A stretch of DNA of 6,260 bases. It comes from Croceibacterium_A sp966112795. Its GTDB lineage: Bacteria > Pseudomonadota > Alphaproteobacteria > Sphingomonadales > Sphingomonadaceae. Positions 1 to 4,809 of the stretch are shown piece by piece. The position numbers were made by a program, and so were the translations under genes. The stretch spans positions 1 to 6,260 of the forward strand of contig CBHWED010000202.1 of NCBI GenBank assembly GCA_966112795.1. Reading direction: 5' to 3'. Position 1 is the first letter of the stretch. Each line of letters opens with the position of its first letter. Below the pieces are notes generated by a model. The model saw only the letters and a program-made list of their open reading frames with translations, was not told where the DNA came from and did not search any database.

Positions 1-607
1 CGCCCTCGACCTCGCCGAGCGGCATGACCTCGATCAGCGTCATCTCGTGGCCGTGGCCGTGGGCCCATTCGACGAGCGCGGGAATCTCGGCCTCGTTGAG
101 GCCCTTGAGCGCGACCGTGTTGAGCTTGACCTTGAGCCCGGCCTCGCGCGCGGCGGCCACGCCTTCGAGCACCTGGGCGAGCCGGTCGCGGCGGCTCAGC
201 CTCTCGAACAGCGCGGGATCGAGCGTGTCGAGCGAGACGTTGATGCGCTTGACGCCCGCGGCGGCGAGATCGTCGGCGAACTGCGCGAGCTGGGTGCCGT
301 TGGTGGTGAGCGTGAGCTCCTCGAGCCCGTCTCCGAGCTTGCGGCCGAGCGCATGGACCAGCTCGATGACGTCACGACGCACCAGCGGCTCGCCGCCGGT
401 CAGGCGGATCTTGCTGATGCCGCGGTCGATCATCGCCAGCGCGAGCTTGTGCAGCTCCTCGAGGCTGAGCACGTCCTTGCGCGGCAGGAACTGCATCTTC
501 TCGGGCATGCAGTACGAGCAGCGCAAGTCGCACCGGTCGGTCACCGACAGGCGCAAGTAGCTGACGCGGCGGTTGAACGCGTCGACGAGAGGCTTGCTGC
601 AGCTCAT
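1..607 (-). CDS. moaA: GTP 3',8-cyclase MoaA, C-terminus cut by window edge
   Basis: Radical-SAM enzyme that starts molybdenum cofactor synthesis by converting GTP to 3',8-cyclo-GTP in the cytoplasm. Read from ATG at 607, 202 codons are present and the frame runs open off the left edge; the family is usually about 330 residues, so the C-terminal part with the second Fe-S cluster lies outside. The radical-SAM cluster motif CDLRCSYC gives C26, C30 and C33. Also visible are RLTGGEPLVRRD (68-79, SAM-binding GGEP), LTTNGT (100-105) and RINVSLDTLD (121-130), all typical of MoaA. The last residues, around IEVMPLGE, also fit. The start is supported by the family-like lead-in (about 25 residues before the first Cys). 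There is no Shine-Dalgarno sequence, and a three-codon out-of-frame ORF (ATG at 615-613, stop overlapping the moaA start as ATGA) immediately precedes it. The assignment is firm; the exact start is likely. Confidence 0.96.
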   Translation of the reverse strand, partial: MSCSKPLVDAFNRRVSYLRLSVTDRCDLRCSYCMPEKMQFLPRKDVLSLEELHKLALAMIDRGISKIRLTGGEPLVRRDVIELVHALGRKLGDGLEELTLTTNGTQLAQFADDLAAAGVKRINVSLDTLDPALFERLSRRDRLAQVLEGVAAAREAGLKVKLNTVALKGLNEAEIPALVEWAHGHGHEMTLIEVMPLGEVEG

Positions 608-673
608 GAGCGCATTGTGGCCCCGGCGGGGTGGGAGTTCAAACGCATTTGGCCTTGGGGACCGATTCGTTCA

Positions 674-681
674 GCTTTAGC
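674..681 (-). promoter_or_regulatory. Candidate -10 box for moaA
   Basis: On the minus strand this reads GCTAAAGC, a near match to the GCTANAWC -10 consensus of the Caulobacter housekeeping sigma factor, about 66 bp upstream of the moaA start. No convincing TTGAC-type -35 lies at the expected spacing. The box is also the core of CAGCT-TT-AGCTG (672-683), so it may be something else. Weak call. Confidence 0.25.
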
Positions 682-697
682 TGGGCGAACCTGACCG

Positions 698-755
698 GTG
701 TGACACTTGTTACACTGTCCAAGGGTCAAAAACACTCCAGGCCCAAAAGTGTCAC
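698..755. promoter_or_regulatory. Inverted-repeat pair upstream of moaA, candidate operator
   Basis: GTGACACTT (700-708) recurs exactly inverted as AAGTGTCAC (747-755), a 9-bp match with centres 47 bp apart. The left copy sits inside a second imperfect palindrome at 698-715, with half-sites GTGTGA and TTACAC separated by 6 bp. This region is less GC-rich than its surroundings and lies just upstream of the -10-like box at 674-681, where a DNA-binding regulator could control moaA. That it is a protein-binding site is inferred; the regulator is not in the window. A 58-nt RNA structure is an alternative. Confidence 0.35.
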
Positions 756-784
756 CTTGCGGAAAAAGCGTCGCTTTACGGGCA

Positions 785-828
785 ACCGGGACCATCATGA
801 AATCGACCGAAGCAGATCGAGGCCCGGT
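785..828 (-). terminator. Weak stem-loop downstream of the folB unit
   Basis: ACCGGG (785-790) can pair with CCCGGT (823-828), continued by CC/GG (792-793 with 821-822) after one mismatch. An inner TCGA/TCGA pair lies at 803-806 and 817-820. It begins 15 bp past the stop of the Rossmann-like gene, so it could end that transcript. There is no T-tract and the loop is long, so the call is weak. Confidence 0.2.
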
Positions 829-842
829 AGGAAAGCGGTAAA

Positions 843-1166
843 TCAACCGGTTCCGACGGACAGCAGCTGGCCGGTGACCCCGGGAGCTTGGTCGAGCCAG
901 GCGAGGGTTGCGGCGATCGCGTGCTGGTCGTCGCCGGTGATGGCGTTCACCCGGCGAGGCGCAAATTCGCGGCCAAGGTCTTGCACGGCCGCGAGGCGCC
1001 AGCCGCGATGCTCGTGCCCGGCGGGTTCGAAGACAAGCACCAGATCGCACTCCGGGTGGATATCGGCATCGTCCCGGATTTCCGGCATTTCCTTGGCATA
1101 AAAATCCGCAGCTGCCTCCAGCGGGGCTGCGGGAAGACCGACGATGTCGATCTGGAGCATCACCAT
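843..1166 (-). CDS. Small Rossmann-like protein, SDR C-terminal remnant
   Basis: A 107-residue protein with no firm function. Its second half resembles the end of short-chain dehydrogenases (SDRs): EFAPRRVNAI (67-76) matches the family's 'APxxRVNAI' stretch, then IAATLAWL (84-91) and APGVTGQLLSVGTG (94-107) match the 'tyLas...vTGq.l.vdGG' ending. The N-terminal glycine-rich nucleotide-binding motif TGxxxGxG is absent, and where the catalytic YxxxK helix would lie the protein reads HRGWRLAAV (53-61). Dehydrogenase activity is therefore unlikely. The ATG shares one base with the folB stop (TGATG), implying translational coupling; M3 is an alternative start. FolM, a dihydromonapterin/dihydrofolate reductase, is an SDR of pterin metabolism, so a degenerate relative beside folB could be a pterin-pathway accessory; that is inference. 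The gene looks intact and has the same GC-rich codon use as its neighbours. Confidence 0.85.
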   Translation of the reverse strand: MVMLQIDIVGLPAAPLEAAADFYAKEMPEIRDDADIHPECDLVLVFEPAGHEHRGWRLAAVQDLGREFAPRRVNAITGDDQHAIAATLAWLDQAPGVTGQLLSVGTG

Positions 1167-1534
1167 CAGCGCCGCTCGCGGTGGAGCGTGATGCCGATCT
1201 TCTCGTCGGCCTCGCTGAGCGCGAGCTTGACGATCTTGACCGTGACCGCCTCGATCCGCGTGTCCTGCAGGAACAGCGTCTCGCAGACGTGGTCGGCAAC
1301 CGCCTCGATCAGCTTGAAGTGGGTGTCGCCGAGCGCCTCGGAGCAGGCGAACTTCAGGTCCATGTAGTTCTTGCTCGCGTCGAGCGAGGTCTCGGCGTCG
1401 TAGTGCGGGATCGGCGTGAGCCTGACCCCGATCGAGAAGCGCAGCGGCTGCGGCCGGCCGGTCTCTTCCGAATAGATCCCGGTGTGGACCATGTGCTCGA
1501 AGTCGGCGAGCTCGAGGAGGAGGGTGTCGGCCAT
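1166..1534 (-). CDS. folB: Dihydroneopterin aldolase FolB
   Basis: Folate biosynthesis enzyme that cleaves 7,8-dihydroneopterin to 6-hydroxymethyl-7,8-dihydropterin and glycolaldehyde. The chosen product, 122 residues beginning MADTLLLEL, has the usual family length. Visible landmarks by comparison with characterised aldolases are GIYSEETGRPQPL (19-31) with the substrate-site Glu, Y57 in SKNYMDL (the active-site Tyr position), IEAVADHVCETL (76-87) with the pterin-anchoring Glu E77, and VKIVKLAL (99-106) carrying the Lys of the C-terminal active-site strand, probably K103. The frame stays open upstream to a GTG at 1573, giving 13 extra residues (MFTAPPGPAIGAR) that look non-homologous; neither start has a good ribosome binding site, so 1534 rests on family length. 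The gene heads a two-gene unit with the Rossmann-like protein and is divergent from the lipoprotein gene across 110 bp. Confidence 0.93.
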   Translation of the reverse strand: MADTLLLELADFEHMVHTGIYSEETGRPQPLRFSIGVRLTPIPHYDAETSLDASKNYMDLKFACSEALGDTHFKLIEAVADHVCETLFLQDTRIEAVTVKIVKLALSEADEKIGITLHRERR

Positions 1535-1633
1535 GCGCGCGCCGATGGCAGGGCCGGGCGGCGCTGTAAACACTCGTGCCGCGCGCGGCTCGCTTTCCCG
1601 ATTGGCACTGGGCAGGCGGCGGCGGTTGCGGTT

Positions 1634-1640
1634 AGGAGGG
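1634..1640 (+). promoter_or_regulatory. Strong Shine-Dalgarno for the lipoprotein gene
   Basis: AGGAGGG lies 4 bases before the GTG at 1645. It is the best ribosome binding site in the window and decides the use of GTG as start. Confidence 0.8.
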
Positions 1641-1644
1641 CGCC

Positions 1645-2478
1645 GTGCCGGCCAGCAAATCTCTTTCCCCCAGCAGGAGCCGCCTCGCCCTGGCGCTCGC
1701 GGCGCTCGCGCTACTGCCGTCGCTGAGCGGCTGCGTCGCCGCGGCGATCGCGATCCCGGTGGCGGCCGCGGCGGGCATGATCGGCAAGAACGTGCGCGTG
1801 CGCGCGGCGACCCCCGTGCCCGAACGGCGCGAAGGCGAGAGCGCGGCGCTCGCCTCGAGCGGTGTGACGCTGACCGCGCTCGGCGAGCTCCCCCGGCCGA
1901 CGGTGGCCGGCACCGCGAGCGACCCGTGGCTGCCGTTCGTCAACTATGCGCTCAATCGCGCGGCGGACGACAACCTGCGCGAATCGGCGCTGCTCGAGCC
2001 CGGCGCGCTGACCGCGCTGACCCCGCGCCGGCTGGCCTGTCCGGAGAAGACCCCGGCGGTGGTCGTCGACCTCGACGACGGGCCGGCGGCCTTCGCGCCG
2101 AGCAGCACCGGGCTGCCCTCGCCCGGGCTCGCCGAAGACCTCGCGCGGCTGCGTGGGGCGGGCGTTGTCGTGTTGTGGGTGTCGCAGGCGCAGGCCAACG
2201 ACGTGCGCAAGGTCGCCGACGCCTTGCGGCTTTCGGGCCTCGACCCGACCGGCAAGGACCCGCTGCTGCTCGTGCGCAATGCCGACGACCGCAAGCAGAC
2301 CTTGCGCCAGGAAGCCAACCTCGACGTCTGCGTGATCGCCATCGCCGGCGACCGCCGCGGCGACTTCGACGAGCTGTTCGACTACTTGCGCGATCCGGCG
2401 ACCGCGGTCGGGCTCGATGCGATGATCGGCTCGGGCTGGTTCCTCGCCCCGGCGCCGCTCGCCGCGCCCGCGCCGTGA
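1645..2478 (+). CDS. HAD acid-phosphatase-like lipoprotein
   Basis: A 277-residue protein starting at GTG behind a strong ribosome binding site. The N-terminus is a lipoprotein signal: basic residues, a hydrophobic run (14-27) and lipobox LSGC with C30 as the lipidation site, so the mature protein should be membrane-anchored facing the periplasm. A short hydrophobic Ala-rich stretch follows (31-46). The rest carries HAD phosphohydrolase motifs in order: VVVDLDDG (139-146) with nucleophile D142 and acid/base D144; LWVSQ (177-181) with S180 as motif II; K217 as the motif III Lys; and AGDRRGDFDELF (234-245) with D236 and D240 as motif IV. Spacing and the 'GDxxxDFDELF' ending recall the class B/C acid phosphatases such as lipoprotein e(P4). 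The catalytic residues look intact, so phosphatase activity is plausible; the substrate is unknown. It is divergent from folB and may share a transcript with the membrane-protein gene 60 bp downstream. Confidence 0.88.
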   Translation: MPASKSLSPSRSRLALALAALALLPSLSGCVAAAIAIPVAAAAGMIGKNVRVRAATPVPERREGESAALASSGVTLTALGELPRPTVAGTASDPWLPFVNYALNRAADDNLRESALLEPGALTALTPRRLACPEKTPAVVVDLDDGPAAFAPSSTGLPSPGLAEDLARLRGAGVVVLWVSQAQANDVRKVADALRLSGLDPTGKDPLLLVRNADDRKQTLRQEANLDVCVIAIAGDRRGDFDELFDYLRDPATAVGLDAMIGSGWFLAPAPLAAPAP

Positions 2479-2491
2479 GCGGCGAACGAAT

Positions 2492-2515
2492 TTGTTAACC
2501 CTGATCGGCTAATCC
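2492..2515 (+). promoter_or_regulatory. Candidate promoter of the membrane-protein gene
   Basis: TTGTTA (2492-2497) and GCTAATCC (2508-2515) are 10 bp apart, resembling the Caulobacter-type TTGaCgS-N10-14-GCTANAWC layout (GCTA exact, the rest partial). This is an AT-rich patch between two GC-rich genes and would give a leader of about 18-20 nt before the ATG at 2539. The boxes are seen; activity is inferred. Confidence 0.4.
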
Positions 2516-2517
2516 GG

Positions 2518-2533
2518 CCCCGACGCACGGGGA
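2518..2533 (+). promoter_or_regulatory. Hairpin covering the ribosome binding site
   Basis: CCCCG (2518-2522) and CGGGG (2528-2532) form a 5-bp all-GC stem with a 5-nt loop. The 3' arm contains the only Shine-Dalgarno-like stretch, GGGGA (2529-2533), 5 bases before the ATG at 2539. Folding would hide that site, so translation might be restrained. Short GC hairpins are common in such DNA. Confidence 0.35.
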
Positions 2534-2538
2534 CCACG

Positions 2539-3687
2539 ATGGCCACGCAAATTGTCGAGACCGGCACCGCGCCCGCGGCCCACAACGAGGCGGGCAAGCG
2601 ATACCTGATCGGGCCGCTGGCCGACTTCCTGTGCTTCGGCGGCACCTCGCTGATCGTGCTGCCGCTGCTGCTCCTGCTGCCGATCGAGCGGTACCAGCCG
2701 AGCGTGCTCGCGGCGACGCTGCTGCTCGCGCACGTGATCAACAATCCGCATTTCGCGCACTCGTACCAGATCTTCTACCGCGGCTACGGCGCCAAGGCGT
2801 TCACGCCGGCGCTCGGGCGGACGATGCAGCTGCGCTACCTCGTCGCCGGGATCGCGGTGCCGGTGCTGCTCATGGCGTTCCTCGCCGGCTCGATCGCGGC
2901 GGGGAACCTCGCCCTGCTCGGCTACGCCGCGAACGCGATGACGTTCTTCGTCGGCTGGCACTACGTCAAGCAGGGCTACGGCCTGCTGATGGTCGACGCC
3001 GCGCTCAAGCGGCGGTTCTTCTCGGCCGAGGAGAAGAAGGCGCTGCTGGTCAACGCCTATGCCGTGTGGATCGCCGCGTGGACCGTGCTCAACGCGTCGC
3101 TGCGCGCGAAGGACCTGCTCGGCATCCCGTACTTCACGTTCGACGTGCCCGATGCCGTGCTGTCCGCCACGCTCGCCGCCGCGGCGGCGACGAGCGCGTA
3201 CACGGCATGGACGCTGTTCCGCCGGTGGAAGGCCGGGCACAAGCTGCCGGCGAACGGGCTGCTCGCCTATTTCGTGAGCCTCTATCCGTGGATGCTGTTC
3301 GTTTCGGTGAGCCCCCTGTGGATCCTGACCGCGCCGGTGCTGCATTCGCTGCAGTACCTCGCGGTGGTGTGGCACTTCGAGGCAAACTACCAGAAGGCGC
3401 GGCTGGCCGAGCCCGACACGCAGGGTTCGCTGGTGCGGCGGGTGTTCGGCAGCAATGCCGCGGCGCATCTCGGGCTGTTCATGCTCGCCGGGATCGCGCT
3501 CGGCTATGCCGGGTTCACCTTCTTCCCGATCCTGCTGACGAGCCTGGTCCCGTTCGACCACGCGACGTTCGGCAGCATGGTGTTCCTCTATGCCGCGTGG
3601 ATCGTGATCAACGTCCACCACTACTTCATCGACAACGTGATGTGGCGGCGCGAGAACCCCGATGCCAAGCGCTACCTGTTCAGCTGA
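2539..3687 (+). CDS. Histidine-rich polytopic membrane protein, function unknown
   Basis: A 382-residue integral membrane protein that I do not recognise as a named family. It has a short soluble N-terminus (1-26) and then roughly eight to ten hydrophobic segments, for example about 27-48, 98-121, 123-140, 168-186, 206-227, 241-258, 309-334 and 343-360. Histidines and aromatics cluster at membrane positions: LAHVINNPHFAHSYQIFY (63-80; H65, H71, H74), GWHYVKQGYG (139-148; H141), HSLQYLAVVWHFE (269-281; H269, H279) and NVHHYFIDNVMWRRENPDAK (358-377; H360, H361). Such spacing could coordinate a metal or haem, as in membrane di-iron oxygenases, but it lacks their exact HxxxH/HxxHH boxes, so this is only a hypothesis. 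There is no signal peptide beyond the first membrane segment. The gene follows the lipoprotein gene by 60 bp with its own candidate promoter, and its stop overlaps the opposing methyltransferase gene by 8 bp. Reading frame and codon use look intact. Confidence 0.9.
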   Translation: MATQIVETGTAPAAHNEAGKRYLIGPLADFLCFGGTSLIVLPLLLLLPIERYQPSVLAATLLLAHVINNPHFAHSYQIFYRGYGAKAFTPALGRTMQLRYLVAGIAVPVLLMAFLAGSIAAGNLALLGYAANAMTFFVGWHYVKQGYGLLMVDAALKRRFFSAEEKKALLVNAYAVWIAAWTVLNASLRAKDLLGIPYFTFDVPDAVLSATLAAAAATSAYTAWTLFRRWKAGHKLPANGLLAYFVSLYPWMLFVSVSPLWILTAPVLHSLQYLAVVWHFEANYQKARLAEPDTQGSLVRRVFGSNAAAHLGLFMLAGIALGYAGFTFFPILLTSLVPFDHATFGSMVFLYAAWIVINVHHYFIDNVMWRRENPDAKRYLFS

Positions 3688-4576
3688 GCGCGGGATTGCT
3701 CCAGCGCGCGAAGATCGCCGTGGGCAGGAGCCGGCTGCCCTCCCCTTCCTCGCGCACCGCGAGATCGCCGTGCTCGATCGTGCCGGGAAGGCCCGCCAGG
3801 TGCTCGGCGAGCAGGCCGGCGAGCGCGAGGCTGCTCATGCGCACGGCGTAGACGGTCAGGAACAGGAAGCTGCTCTCGCCATCGAGCAGGCGGCGGCAGT
3901 CGGCGATCAGCGGCGGGAGGCCCTCCTCAAGCCGCCAGACCTCGCCTTCGGGGCCGCGGCCGAATTTGGGCGGGTCGAGGATGATCCCGTCGTAGCGCTT
4001 GCCGCGGCGCACCTCGCGCGCGGCGAACTTGGCGGCATCGTCGACCAGCCAGCGGATCGGGCGCTCGGCCATGCCCGAGAGCGCGGCATTCTCGCGTGCC
4101 TGGGCGACTGATTTCTTCGACGCGTCGACGTGGGTCACCGGGCCGCATTCGCTGAGCGCGAGCGTGCCGACGCCGGTGTAGCCGAACAGGTTGAGGGTCT
4201 GGGCATCGGGCTTGCCGGCGAGCTGCGCGCGCATCCAGTCCCACACGGGCGCCATGTCGGGGAAGAAGCCGAGGTGGCGGAACGGGGTGCATTGCGCGGT
4301 GAAGCGGACTTCGTTCCACGCGAGCGGCCAGCCTTCGCGCGGGACGTCGCGGGTGAACTGCCAGCGGCCGCCGCCGTCCTCGTCGGAGCCGGGGACGAAT
4401 TCGCCTTCGGCCTGCCACTCGGCGAGCCGCGGCGACCACAGCGCCTGGCCTTCGGGGCGGATGAAGCGGTAGGGCCCGTAGCGTTCGAGCTTGCGGCCGT
4501 GGCCGCTGTCGACGAGGCCGTAATCGGCCCAGCCCCGGCCTTCCATGACGAGGGGTTGTTGGATCAGGTCAGCCAT
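3680..4576 (-). CDS. RlmI-like class I SAM-dependent methyltransferase
   Basis: A 298-residue cytoplasmic methyltransferase, probably acting on RNA. The Rossmann-type SAM fold is evident: LNLFGYTGVGTLAL (128-141, motif I), VDASKKSV (150-157, acidic residue for the SAM ribose), VDDAAKF (178-184) and ILDPPKFGRG (199-208), the DPPKFG signature of the RlmI/RlmK-type 23S rRNA cytosine/guanine methyltransferase group. The N-terminal about 100 residues (WADYGLVDSGHGRKLERYG onward) are a small leading domain. E. coli RlmI is about 396 residues with an N-terminal PUA RNA-binding domain that I do not see here, so substrate assignment is open and no symbol is given. The start is the only good upstream ATG; no Shine-Dalgarno precedes it. 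It lies 222 bp downstream of thrC on the same strand, separated by a repeat element, and converges on the membrane-protein gene with overlapping stops. Confidence 0.9.
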   Translation of the reverse strand: MADLIQQPLVMEGRGWADYGLVDSGHGRKLERYGPYRFIRPEGQALWSPRLAEWQAEGEFVPGSDEDGGGRWQFTRDVPREGWPLAWNEVRFTAQCTPFRHLGFFPDMAPVWDWMRAQLAGKPDAQTLNLFGYTGVGTLALSECGPVTHVDASKKSVAQARENAALSGMAERPIRWLVDDAAKFAAREVRRGKRYDGIILDPPKFGRGPEGEVWRLEEGLPPLIADCRRLLDGESSFLFLTVYAVRMSSLALAGLLAEHLAGLPGTIEHGDLAVREEGEGSRLLPTAIFARWSNPALS

Positions 4577-4606
4577 GGGTTCGGGCGCTAGGTGGGAGCC
4601 AAACAG

Positions 4607-4786
4607 ATTTCACGCGAAGACGCGAAGCCGCAAAGGTGGCAGCCCCTGCGGCGAAGCCGCTATCTGTCGAGACCGTGCCGTTCGCGGCCGGGTTGTTGGC
4701 AGAGCGCGGCTTCGCCGCGATCACGGCCTCTTCGCATCTTCGCGTCTTCGCGTGAGAACATTCTCCGCGCCTCTGCGCTTCTGCGA
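4607..4786. repeat. Inverted-repeat element made of 8-bp units
   Basis: An 18-bp sequence at 4610-4627 recurs exactly inverted at 4738-4755, with partial pairing extending inward. Each arm is a run of 8-bp units: ACGCGAAG, ACGCGAAG, CCGCAAAG (4612-4635) on the left; CTTCGCAT, CTTCGCGT, CTTCGCGT (4730-4753) on the right. Three more diverged units follow: CTCCGCGC, CTCTGCGC, TTCTGCGA (4763-4786). Inside is a second pair, GCGGCGAAGCCGC (4648-4660) and its inverse (4706-4718), each itself a small hairpin, and GAGAA-CA-TTCTC joins the right-hand blocks (4754-4765). I recall similar CGCGAAG-type repeats scattered in sphingomonad intergenic DNA, which was not checked here. It fills most of the thrC-methyltransferase gap and contains no gene; it resembles REP/MITE-type elements and could act as a terminator or RNA processing site. 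Confidence 0.8.
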
Positions 4787-4796
4787 GGACCACCCT

Positions 4797-4809
4797 CATC
4801 AGGCTGATG
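4797..4809 (-). terminator. Small hairpin at the thrC stop
   Basis: CATCAG-G-CTGATG spans the stop codon of thrC and extends weakly into flanking C/G pairs (4794-4812). It has no T-tract; with the repeat just downstream it may help end or protect the thrC transcript. Confidence 0.2.

Noticed and set aside
602..611. GCTCATGAGC, a 10-bp perfect palindrome around the moaA start codon
   Set aside because: Too short and too close to chance in isolation; no second copy nearby.
47..694. 215-codon plus-strand frame over moaA
   Set aside because: It is an antisense shadow; the minus strand encodes MoaA with its Cys motif.
604..1299. 231-codon minus-strand frame across the moaA upstream gap, the Rossmann-like gene and the folB end
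   Set aside because: It is out of frame with both supported genes and rich in Arg/Ser without domains; only its last codons (ATG-CGC-TCA-TGA before moaA) were kept as a remark.
1535..1644. Search for promoters in the folB-lipoprotein divergent gap
   Set aside because: It must contain two promoters by layout, but I found no box pair good enough to call on either strand.
2509..3621. Long minus-strand open frame (370 codons) antisense to the membrane-protein gene
   Set aside because: Its product is an Arg/Glu/His-rich low-complexity string typical of antisense frames in GC-rich DNA, whereas the plus strand gives a coherent membrane protein.
2631..3851. 406-codon plus-strand frame over the membrane-protein gene
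   Set aside because: It is a +1-shifted Arg/Ala-rich frame, inconsistent with any protein family.
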